Virus record (IMG/VR): IMGVR_UViG_3300035670_000419
Coordinates: 1-44,282 of that record
DNA: 44,282 bases
DNA from: a virus
Strand: one strand, 5' to 3'
Under the pieces are notes generated by a model that saw nothing but the letters and a program-made list of their open reading frames with translations, made no database searches and was not told the origin of the DNA. This document shows positions 7,003 to 13,986 of this stretch, piece by piece; the first letter of the stretch is position 1; every line of letters begins with the position of its first letter. The translations under genes were made by a program, and so were the position numbers.

Positions 7003-7545
7003 TTACTTCTTTGAGAATAGTTTGAATTTTTCTTTTTTTGTTTCTTCTATTTTTGGTGCTACCTTTTCTTCTAGTTTTGAAATCGTGGGCTTCTCTTGTA
7101 AACCTTTTCTAACCTCCTCTAAAATGAGTCCTAATTGATTCTGCCCCTCACCTCTTTCGTTAACTCCCCAATAGGTATCTCCCCAATGATTTGCATTAAT
7201 GAGTTTTTTATCCCCAGTGCTTAAAAGCAGTTTCTTTAATTCTGGGTCTGAGAACTTTTGCTTCATCAGGTCCACCATGATTCCATCCCTCATGTCTACC
7301 CAGTTTTTATAGACGGGAACTCCTACTGAAGCCTCGTTAGCTTTAAAAGGGTCTATCTTTGAGAATTTCTCAAAATCTTTTGGGTCTGGACACTTTTCGG
7401 CATGAAAGGCGTTTCCCGCTGATGGGAACTCTACCCCCCTTCTTTTCATCTTGTGAGGAAAAGTTAAAGACATAAATTCGAAATCATATAAGAATCCGAA
7501 AATTTTCTCACTGTCGCTAAAAACATAATTTACTACTGAATTCAT
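7003..7545 (-). CDS. NADAR-family protein (YbiA/DUF1768-like) with C-terminal tail
   Basis: Residues 10-147 match the NADAR (NAD and ADP-ribose) superfamily: FLYDFEFMSLTFP (18-30), EFPSAGNAFHAEKC (39-52), MRDGIMVDLMKQKFSDPELKKLL (85-107, key parts), TGDKKLINANHWGDTYWG (110-127) and GQNQLGLILEEVR (134-146). YbiA-type members cleave N-glycosidic bonds of riboflavin intermediates, and some NADAR proteins remove ADP-ribose from guanine. The common Glu in the (S)-E-H/N-x-F/Y-Q motif reads Gly here (SAGNAF), so activity is not certain. A Lys/Glu-rich tail (about 150-180) is extra. It overlaps the gene upstream by an ATGA. Context with a macrodomain and NadV/Prs homologues suggests ADP-ribose chemistry. 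Confidence 0.83.
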   Translation of the reverse strand: MNSVVNYVFSDSEKIFGFLYDFEFMSLTFPHKMKRRGVEFPSAGNAFHAEKCPDPKDFEKFSKIDPFKANEASVGVPVYKNWVDMRDGIMVDLMKQKFSDPELKKLLLSTGDKKLINANHWGDTYWGVNERGEGQNQLGLILEEVRKGLQEKPTISKLEEKVAPKIEETKKEKFKLFSKK

Positions 7546-7805
7546 ACTATTTTATACACTTTTATAAGGTCTTCTGGAACAAGGTCGGAAACATCGTCTC
7601 CTATATTAAACTTCCTCCCGTCTTCCACTTTGTCAAAAATTGAACGTATTTTCTCTATTCTTGGGTTCCCTGAGTTAATTAACACCACAAATTCTCCATT
7701 TATATACCTTTTATTAACTAAAATCTCTAAATCTTTACAAAAAACTGTATATCCACCTGTTGAATTTTTGACGCATCGCCTGACTCTTTCAATCGTTACG
7801 CTCAT
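7542..7805 (-). CDS. Hypothetical protein, 87 aa
   Basis: No family recognised. It is a small alpha/beta protein with a basic N-terminus (TIERVRRCVKNSTGG), a central beta region (YTVFCKDLEILVNKRYINGEFVVLI, key part LEILVNKRYI) and an acidic C-terminal half. Its ATG overlaps the upstream nuclease stop (ATGA), and its own stop overlaps the NADAR start in the same way, so it is tightly embedded in the operon and could act with the NADAR protein. Confidence 0.68.
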   Translation of the reverse strand: MSVTIERVRRCVKNSTGGYTVFCKDLEILVNKRYINGEFVVLINSGNPRIEKIRSIFDKVEDGRKFNIGDDVSDLVPEDLIKVYKIV

Positions 7806-8299
7806 ACTAGAAATGGGTTTAGTTTGTTGATCGTTATTCCTAAGCTATCGCAGGTCATCGTTAGATTTCCATCTACGTCTCCTTCTTTGTAAAGAGTTCC
7901 GTATTTTTTAAAATCTTTTTTTGAAATCCATCCCAAAAGCCAAACTTTTTCAAGAGATTTTAAACATCTCACAAAGATATAGCCGTCGCACTTTTGATCA
8001 TGATACGTGTAGGTCGTGCAATTAAAACTCACCTTTGGGGTTGCATTCGTCATTTTCGTCTTAATCTCCCACTTTAACCCTTGGGGATCTAAAATGTCAA
8101 AATCATAATACGCCATTTTTTCTGGGTGAAGCTTCCAGCCTTTTTTCGTTAAAAAGTCTCCCGCAACAACCTCTCCTAGGAAGGCATACAGATTCCTTTC
8201 TCCATTAAAAATGGATTTTGAATTCGTTTTAAATTCTTTTGCCAATTTTGAGGCTCTTTCCTTCTGTTCGTCGGAAGGGTAAAATTCAAGAATCTTCAT
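7802..8299 (-). CDS. PD-(D/E)XK-type nuclease-like protein
   Basis: A 165-residue protein with the order of motifs expected for the PD-(D/E)XK fold: FLGEVVAGDFLTKKGW (about 40-55, with E43), YYDFDIL (64-70) and GLKWEIKTKM (74-83), giving the D...E-x-K catalytic set D66 or D68, E78 and K80. Two beta strands follow with a DGYIFVRC segment near residue 105, typical of the family core. It resembles phage-encoded restriction-like or Holliday-junction-type nucleases, but the substrate is not shown. It overlaps the glycosyltransferase gene by 14 nt upstream. Confidence 0.7.
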   Translation of the reverse strand: MKILEFYPSDEQKERASKLAKEFKTNSKSIFNGERNLYAFLGEVVAGDFLTKKGWKLHPEKMAYYDFDILDPQGLKWEIKTKMTNATPKVSFNCTTYTYHDQKCDGYIFVRCLKSLEKVWLLGWISKKDFKKYGTLYKEGDVDGNLTMTCDSLGITINKLNPFLV

Positions 8300-9350
8300 C
8301 TCTCCAAGCTATATCCCTTTGTCTTAAGTGCCCGTTAAATTCCCCACCCTGTTCGTGATAAGTTAATATGTGAACAAAGCCCCCATCTCTTCTAATTACA
8401 TGATCCGCTGGACAATGTGGGAGCCCCCCTATACGGATTCCATTTGGATGCCACTTATTCCAAATAATAAAAAGATCCTCTGTTCCCTTTCCTTCGTAAC
8501 CAGAAAAATCTATAAGAGCCAACGCTCTTTCGGAACAAAGGGTATTTCCGAACCCACACCAATCCGAAGGGATAATTGCACCCTTCCCAAGACTTGGATA
8601 TGCAAAGTCAAGCCATCCGCGTCTCTTCCATCCAAACTTGGAAGTTACATCATAAACGTTGCCCGAAGGTTGACATTTTTTATCTATAAAAGTCTCCCAT
8701 CTTCTAATCTTATTAAAGATTGTTTTTCTCTTAGAGAGGCTTTTTTCTAAGTTTTCCGAGTCAGCCTCCATAGCTTTTAATGTATTCGTAAGCTCTTCTA
8801 GCCTCTTCAGAACTTTTTCAGGGACTTCTTTTTCTTCGTTGTAAAAGTTTGGCAAAATTTGCCTTTGTGGAGTTCCATGACCTAACATGAACGGACCTCC
8901 TCCCTGAGAAGGGTATGGACATGCCGTCACCCCATAGTAGCCGTGATCAAAATCCAAAAGATCAATCATACATCTTAAAGAGTTGACCTTTGGTATAACG
9001 TCGCTATCTAATGACCAATATAATTTAGAACATATCTGTTTTGCATAAACCGCCGAAGCAGTTCTCATTTTTGCAATTAATAATTGAGCGGACTCTTTAT
9101 AGTTTTTATGAGAGTCATCTACTTTTTCTAAGATAATATGTTTTACACTCCATCCCTTAGGAAGGGAGTCTTCATAGAACTTTGCTAAAAAATACATCTT
9201 TGAGCATCCGTCACTAACGAGAATCACTACACCCGCACTCTCCTCTCCAAGGTAGGAGATGTTCGCTAACACAGCTTCTGCTTGCATCCTTGTGGCGTAA
9301 GCATATCTGTTGGTCGCACAGACCGAAACTGAAATCAATCTTTCTTCCAT
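8286..9350 (-). CDS. GT-A type glycosyltransferase
   Basis: A 354-residue protein. The N-terminal half has an alternating alpha/beta pattern (SVSVCATNRYAYATRM, GVVILVSDG) ending in YWSLDSDVIP, whose D115-S-D117 is the metal-binding DxD of GT-A glycosyltransferases. A charged helical insertion (about 165-210, EELTNTLKAMEADSENLEKS) and a C-terminal region with GWLDFAYPSLGKG, DWCGFGNTL and GTEDLFIIWNKWHPNG follow; ED is a plausible catalytic acid pair. It probably transfers a sugar to a virion, DNA or host-surface glycan. No signal peptide or membrane segment is visible. It overlaps its neighbours by 14-16 nt. Confidence 0.8.
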   Translation of the reverse strand: MEERLISVSVCATNRYAYATRMQAEAVLANISYLGEESAGVVILVSDGCSKMYFLAKFYEDSLPKGWSVKHIILEKVDDSHKNYKESAQLLIAKMRTASAVYAKQICSKLYWSLDSDVIPKVNSLRCMIDLLDFDHGYYGVTACPYPSQGGGPFMLGHGTPQRQILPNFYNEEKEVPEKVLKRLEELTNTLKAMEADSENLEKSLSKRKTIFNKIRRWETFIDKKCQPSGNVYDVTSKFGWKRRGWLDFAYPSLGKGAIIPSDWCGFGNTLCSERALALIDFSGYEGKGTEDLFIIWNKWHPNGIRIGGLPHCPADHVIRRDGGFVHILTYHEQGGEFNGHLRQRDIAWRDEDS

Positions 9351-10174
9351 CTAGAAAGGCACCCGAAGATTAACGGATAAAACTTAGGTTGAATATCTGC
9401 CGCTTTTTTCCAAGCTTCCACACCAACAAATTCATAATCCTCTGTAGCGAGTTTTTCTTTAAAATCCTCAAATGTAAGATTCATCTTTTCTAATCTTTCT
9501 TCAAGAATTGAGGAAGGTTTTACTCCGACGCTTGTAGTAATCTCTTCTGGTTTTTCGAACGAAATTTCGTCTTGTGAGACAATAAAGATTCTCAAGAAAT
9601 TTCTAACCGCTCTCGCGAACGCTCTATTTGAAGCAATAGTTGTTAAATAATTTGCCCCAAAATCTTTAGAGCAGTTTCCGATATGTGCATCGGCAGATGC
9701 CGAAAACGAAACTTCTCTAAATCCTGTCTCAATGTTTGGTAGCCAAGTAATGGTGCATTCAACACATGCAAAATCGGGACCGGAAGAAACAACTCTTTCG
9801 CTAACATTAGAAAAACCTCTAAGTTCCGCCAATTCTCTATAGCCCCAAAGTTTGATAATCAGGTCTTCGTCCCTTGCTTTTGATTTTAAGTCATCCAATT
9901 CTTCCTTTGAGAGTGAGTCTAGATCTATAGGTTCCGACTTCTTAAGAAACTTTTCACGGTTTAAAGAAATATGTTTATTATCAATCATTTTTCTCCAATC
10001 GATCCGACCATCTTCGGAGAATGCATAATCAACCCCGTATCTGAGCCCCTGATCATCAAAAGACCATTTAGGAATAGTTTTATTTTGAGTAGATTTTTCC
10101 TCTACCTTTTTTGTCGCCCTCTTTTTAACGGGCGTTTTCTTCGCTGGAGTTTTTTTTGCAGTAGCTTTTCTCAT
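9335..10174 (-). CDS. Putative DNA-recombination protein with histone-like Lys/Ala/Pro tail
   Basis: A 279-residue protein starting at the ATG at 10174, which overlaps the previous stop as ATGA (a longer start at 10210 lies inside that gene). Residues 1-27 are an H1-like tail (KATAKKTPAKKTPVKKRATK). The core has LWGYRELAELRGF, VECTITWLPN and a conserved-looking stretch around YLTTIASNRAFARAVRNFLRI (key part NRAFARAVRNFL, about residue 185). The last motif recalls the A-E-T-x-A-x-x-R-A-L helix of Rad52/Erf-like single-strand annealing proteins, but this is a weak resemblance. A RecA is encoded elsewhere in the window, so an annealase would be an addition. Function is unproven. Confidence 0.55.
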   Translation of the reverse strand: MRKATAKKTPAKKTPVKKRATKKVEEKSTQNKTIPKWSFDDQGLRYGVDYAFSEDGRIDWRKMIDNKHISLNREKFLKKSEPIDLDSLSKEELDDLKSKARDEDLIIKLWGYRELAELRGFSNVSERVVSSGPDFACVECTITWLPNIETGFREVSFSASADAHIGNCSKDFGANYLTTIASNRAFARAVRNFLRIFIVSQDEISFEKPEEITTSVGVKPSSILEERLEKMNLTFEDFKEKLATEDYEFVGVEAWKKAADIQPKFYPLIFGCLSRWKKD

Positions 10175-11328
10175 AAAGTAAAAATCATATAATTGTTCAT
10201 GTCGTTCCAAAATAGTTCACTTTGAGTCTTGGGGAGTTCCGCAAGATTTTCGCTCAAATTGAACATAGGTAATTTAGCATCTAAATGCCATTCTGACAAG
10301 AAGAAATTTCCGGATGATGCAAGAATCTTTGACGACTTAAAGTATCCATTTTCCGGAATCTCTTGTAAAGCCTCGGGTCTAACGATCTTCTTTGGAGGAT
10401 TAAGGGAAAGTAACTTAAACTTTAGTTCTGGAAGTAGTGTCTCGATCTCCGTGACTACAGAATATTCTATGTTTAGTTGAGCTACCTCTCTAATAAAGTC
10501 TATATCCAAATCTTCAATCTCTTCGACTTTAAAAATCAAAGCCTTTAGTCTTCCTTTTAGTGCTTGTAATATCTGGTTAGAAACCCTTTTCTTAGTTACA
10601 AGATTGCAAAACCTACTTTCGGTATTCTTGAAGATAAAAAACTCCTCACCACCAAGGTCATATCTAATATTTATTAAATTATTTTGAAATAATTGATCAG
10701 GCAGTATGTGGTCTGGAATAACATCTATAATGGGATTCGTATAATTTTTCCCAATATATACCGTTTTCTGTGTCGTTTCTTTAACTCCTAAAATAGAAAG
10801 TGCAGCATTAGCAACTTCTTCAGGTTTAATCAAATTGATTGTCTTAGGATTTTCTACAACTGAATGGGTCGCCCTATTTCCATTCCTATTAGAGTTTAAA
10901 AACTGGCTGGCGGGATTCTTATAGAAAGGAGCGCAAACTTCTGATAAAGTAGGTCCGTAAAGCCCTACGCAAGGAATATCTAAGAGCCCAGCAACATGCA
11001 TCCATACAGAGTCGTTTCCTATGTGTAAAAGGGCGTTTTCGACAACGTAAGAACATTGAGACAGATTTGTCTTCCCTCTTAAGTCTTCACAATAGGGTAA
11101 TAATTTTTCCGCAACTGTTCCAATCTGGACAAACCTTACTCCTTCAAGACGCTTAATTAAGATCTCCAAAACTTCGCTATAATAATCGTAATTCTTACTA
11201 TCCATTCCCGAACCGTTATGGATAGTGATATAATTCCCCACAATAGGAAAAAACGAACGATACGGCTTAAGTGGTTCCTTAGGTAATTTTACGCCACAAT
11301 AGTTGGCATATACTTCTGCTAATTTCAT
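10171..11328 (-). CDS. C-terminal half of a split GT9 (heptosyltransferase-like) glycosyltransferase
   Basis: A 385-residue protein starting at the ATG at 11328. Its first 170 residues are the C-terminal half of a GT9 domain: YITIHNGSGMDSKNY (donor-side Gly loop), VRFVQIG, then LLHIGNDSVWMHVAGLLDIPCVGLYGPT (key part NDSVWMHVAG). The matching N-terminal half is at the end of the 635-aa gene upstream, in the same codon phase, and an HNH endonuclease gene sits between. The remaining 200 residues are not recognised. A longer start at 11376 is unlikely because it lies within the HNH gene. The two halves may associate into one active enzyme, or the activity may be lost. Confidence 0.8.
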   Translation of the reverse strand: MKLAEVYANYCGVKLPKEPLKPYRSFFPIVGNYITIHNGSGMDSKNYDYYSEVLEILIKRLEGVRFVQIGTVAEKLLPYCEDLRGKTNLSQCSYVVENALLHIGNDSVWMHVAGLLDIPCVGLYGPTLSEVCAPFYKNPASQFLNSNRNGNRATHSVVENPKTINLIKPEEVANAALSILGVKETTQKTVYIGKNYTNPIIDVIPDHILPDQLFQNNLINIRYDLGGEEFFIFKNTESRFCNLVTKKRVSNQILQALKGRLKALIFKVEEIEDLDIDFIREVAQLNIEYSVVTEIETLLPELKFKLLSLNPPKKIVRPEALQEIPENGYFKSSKILASSGNFFLSEWHLDAKLPMFNLSENLAELPKTQSELFWNDMNNYMIFTL

Positions 11329-11330
11329 AA

Positions 11331-11585
11331 TTAATGATGGATTCTTATATGACAATTTGCGCAAACAATCTCGCACTTTTTAATTTCTTTTTCAATTCTA
11401 CTAAAAGAATAGCCCTTTTGAAGGAGTTTAGATACACTCATTTCTTTTAAGGTTGGGTCGGTATGATGAAATTGAAGAACTCTATGGTCTGTCTCTCCGC
11501 ACACTTGACAACCTATTTCTCGCTTTAACTCCCGAACCTTCTCTCGGTTTTTATCGATTCTCTCTAGAGTTTTCCTGTAGCGCAT
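11331..11585 (-). CDS. Small HNH endonuclease inserted within a glycosyltransferase gene
   Basis: An 84-residue HNH protein: CQVC (26-29) and CANCH (75-79) form the zinc-binding frame, LQFHHTDP (37-44) carries the catalytic His pair and the final HIRIHH supplies the last His. The N-terminal helix is rich in Arg/Lys/Glu. Its start overlaps the end of the upstream frame by 35 nt, and its stop is 2 nt before the next ATG. It occupies almost exactly the break between the two halves of a GT9 domain and leaves no room for a group I intron core. It is therefore a free-standing homing-type gene that has split its target. Confidence 0.85.
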   Translation of the reverse strand: MRYRKTLERIDKNREKVRELKREIGCQVCGETDHRVLQFHHTDPTLKEMSVSKLLQKGYSFSRIEKEIKKCEIVCANCHIRIHH

Positions 11586-13458
11586 TGATATCTAAACCGT
11601 TATGTGTATAGGCTGGAATTCTTTGAGTTAAAATGAAGGGAGCAAACCATATGTCTACGAGTCCTTGATTTTCGCCCGAACCCTCCCAAACTTGGAAGTG
11701 CTCAAATTCTGGAGAATATGGAATTAAATTGATCCAAGGGAAGGGCTTAAATATCTGAAAGTTTTCTGGTTTGGTGCAAACATAAAACTCATGATCTTTG
11801 TAAAGATCTTTTAATCCTCCTAAAACACCCAAACTAATAATACAATCCCCTAAAGATTCTGGGATCATATAGCAGATTTTTCTCTTATCAGATTCTTTAA
11901 TAAAGTCTTTTAAATTCTTGGGGTAGTCTACAGAGTTTTCTCTTTTAGCTGTTTCAATGAAAAAATCATAGATATCTTTTCTTGATGCCCCGTTCTGCAA
12001 TGAAGTCAACCAATCCTGAACCCCCTTAGAGTCCCTGCCTTCATCCATCTTTAGGATACCAGAATACATGTCCATGATCCACTCGGTATCGTCTGTAATA
12101 TCTTTGAGGGGATATTCGGGATCTCTTTTCTCTCTTGAGAATTTGAAATCGTAATCTGTTTTCTCTAGACTATCTAAAAATGTCTCAATATTTTTTCCGA
12201 CTACTTCATCAGAAAAGTTTTGAATTGCCCATACTCTTCCTTCTTTTCCATGCTTTCTCGCTAAATCAGGTTTAGAAGAAACTCTTTTCATGAAGTTCTT
12301 GATCGACTCTGGTTTAACCGAAGCTTTGATAAAATTTGAGCCGTGTTCTCTGTAAGTGTCGTATCCTAGCGAATAGACAAACTCTTCCGAGGTGTATTGT
12401 GTGCCGCAAGAATAGGGAACCGTCGCTACTGGAAGTTCGGTTAGCATCGCTTCTATAATTGGAAGCTCCAAGCCACCCGAAGTCATGGGGTGGATATAAG
12501 CATCCATCAAGTTATAGATGATATTCATTTGCCCCTCTGACACCCCGACTGCTGGGTTGGGTGTGATCATAGAGTTGGGGGTTGAGCACGCCATACAGGG
12601 CGAAGAAATGCCTTTAAACGGGCTCACTGTAAAAGATCTGCAATTCGCACAAATATGCGTTGTGAGAATTTTATTAGGATCTAACTTAAACTCCTTGATA
12701 AAGTCCGGAATGTTCCAGCCCGAAGCCTCTGCCCAGCTAGTGTGTAAAAGAAGTTTCGCGTCAGAATTTTCTTTACAGTATAACGAGAAACCTTCTAATA
12801 GAGATCCTACAAGTTTTCTTAATTGGTTTCTGAATACAAATCCAAAGACTTTTTCGTGAGGTTCAATTCCACAGGCTTTTCTGAACTTCTCTCTTTCCTC
12901 TGCGGGAAGAGGATAAAAGTCATTACTTCCTACGGCACCCAATACTGTTTTAACATGATCTAGTCCCTCATTTTTTAGTGCTTCTTCAGCAAAAGATGCC
13001 CAGACCCAGAAATTCTTTGTCTTTCCTGCCGCCTCTATCGCCGCAGGGTAGATAGGTAAAGAGTCTAGGGTTGTCCATAGAACACAAGGGAACTTGTCCC
13101 ACCAAGCCTTGTTCCAATACCCCGCAAAAGCCCAAATATCTTCTGCCCCAATGTATACATCAGGTTTTTCAAGTTCTATGACCCTATCAATATTCCCCGC
13201 GCCATAATGGATATGTCGGAGAATGGCATGGTCCTGAACTCTATCTAATTCTCTAGGGTTGTCGGGTAGTGCGCCGTAGCATTTCCAAGGAACGTGCTTG
13301 CACCTTTCGTCTGACCATGTAAGGGGGCCAGCGGCATATTCTACGATATCATACTTTCCCGTCTTCCATAAGTATGAAAGAATGGCTAAGGAATTTCTTC
13401 CAAAACCAGACTTCAACTTACAGAAAGAAGAATGAAAAAGAATCTTTTTCTTAATCAT
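11551..13458 (-). CDS. GT4 glycosyltransferase fused to the N-terminal half of a GT9 domain
   Basis: A 635-residue protein. Residues 1 to about 440 form a GT-B fold glycosyltransferase of GT4 type: KILFHSSFCKLKSGFGRNSL at the start (key part SGFGRNS), an acceptor-side LEKPDVYIGAED, and the donor-site MTSGGLELPIIEAMLTELPV near residue 327. A zinc-ribbon-like insertion (CANC near 280, CMAC near 298) is unusual. From about 525 the sequence changes to KICYMIPESLGDCIISLGVLGGLK, the GT9 (heptosyltransferase) N-terminus, and stops at 635 shortly after HNGLDINALQ, where the HNH gene begins. The missing GT9 half is the next-but-one gene. Confidence 0.85.
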   Translation of the reverse strand: MIKKKILFHSSFCKLKSGFGRNSLAILSYLWKTGKYDIVEYAAGPLTWSDERCKHVPWKCYGALPDNPRELDRVQDHAILRHIHYGAGNIDRVIELEKPDVYIGAEDIWAFAGYWNKAWWDKFPCVLWTTLDSLPIYPAAIEAAGKTKNFWVWASFAEEALKNEGLDHVKTVLGAVGSNDFYPLPAEEREKFRKACGIEPHEKVFGFVFRNQLRKLVGSLLEGFSLYCKENSDAKLLLHTSWAEASGWNIPDFIKEFKLDPNKILTTHICANCRSFTVSPFKGISSPCMACSTPNSMITPNPAVGVSEGQMNIIYNLMDAYIHPMTSGGLELPIIEAMLTELPVATVPYSCGTQYTSEEFVYSLGYDTYREHGSNFIKASVKPESIKNFMKRVSSKPDLARKHGKEGRVWAIQNFSDEVVGKNIETFLDSLEKTDYDFKFSREKRDPEYPLKDITDDTEWIMDMYSGILKMDEGRDSKGVQDWLTSLQNGASRKDIYDFFIETAKRENSVDYPKNLKDFIKESDKRKICYMIPESLGDCIISLGVLGGLKDLYKDHEFYVCTKPENFQIFKPFPWINLIPYSPEFEHFQVWEGSGENQGLVDIWFAPFILTQRIPAYTHNGLDINALQENSRENR

Positions 13459-13948
13459 TTGCGTTCGAACTTTCTTTTCTTGCTTTTAAAGCGTCGGAAT
13501 ACATTCCAGAAAAGATGTGATCTAAAGAGAACCTGAGAAATTCTTTTAGAAGTTGAGATTCGTTAAAATCAAAACCAATGTAAAAACTCTTCTTCTCGTT
13601 TTGACCCTCTTGCTTATTGATCGAAAGCGAAAACCCAATTTGTTTACCATCCCTAGCATAGGGAGTGAAATTGATATAAGCTGACCCACCAGTTGAGGAG
13701 TGATAGAACCCCTTTTCTGCTGCGGCTTCGTTTTTCTCAATAGCTTTGATTAAAGCTGCGGCTTCGATAAGACTCAGCTTAACGTTAACCTTCTCTCCGT
13801 TTTTGAAAGAGGCTGCGCCTGTTGCTTCATCCCAAGCTGTTTGCTTTACCATCTCAATGAAGATGCCCTTCTTTTCTCCTTTCGAATTGAAAGAGATATT
13901 AGCAAGGCTCCCCTTGACCGACTTGTTTGGTTTATAGAACGTTAACAT
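13451..13948 (-). CDS. Conserved-looking hypothetical protein, 165 aa (possible PC4/Whirly-like ssDNA-binding fold)
   Basis: First gene of a transcription unit. The sequence has strands separated by a helix: GSLANISFNSKGEKKGIFIEMVKQ (key part KGIFIEMVKQ), KVNVKLSLIEAAALIKAIEK, then FYHSSTGGSAYINFTPYARDGKQIGFSLSINK (key part GFYHSSTGGSAYINF). A beta sheet followed by a helix with this type of YHxxxxxxxxxxF pattern resembles PC4/Whirly-like ssDNA-binding proteins, but I cannot confirm this. The mRNA is predicted to have a leader of about 4 nt, because the -10 box ends 11 nt before the ATG. It overlaps the GT4-GT9 gene by 8 nt. Confidence 0.75.
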   Translation of the reverse strand: MLTFYKPNKSVKGSLANISFNSKGEKKGIFIEMVKQTAWDEATGAASFKNGEKVNVKLSLIEAAALIKAIEKNEAAAEKGFYHSSTGGSAYINFTPYARDGKQIGFSLSINKQEGQNEKKSFYIGFDFNESQLLKEFLRFSLDHIFSGMYSDALKARKESSNAND

Positions 13949-13958
13949 AATTATGGAA

Positions 13959-13986
13959 AATATAACACATTTTTGGAGAGTGTCAA
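13959..13986 (-). promoter_or_regulatory. Sigma70-type extended -10 promoter of the glycan/NADAR unit
   Basis: TTGACA at 13986-13981, 16-nt spacer ending GTGT, TATATT at 13964-13959, then 10 nt to the ATG at 13948. The expected start site is near 13952, giving a leader of about 4 nt. The -35 box overlaps the last codons of the DNA polymerase gene. Confidence 0.85.

Noticed and set aside
7631-7636. TTGACA on the minus strand inside a gene (also at 18878-18883)
   Set aside because: No -10 box at proper spacing before a start codon; these are coding sequence.
11329-11585. Group I intron or intein between the two GT9 halves
   Set aside because: The HNH frame takes nearly all of the insertion, and neither an intron core nor intein splicing motifs are present.
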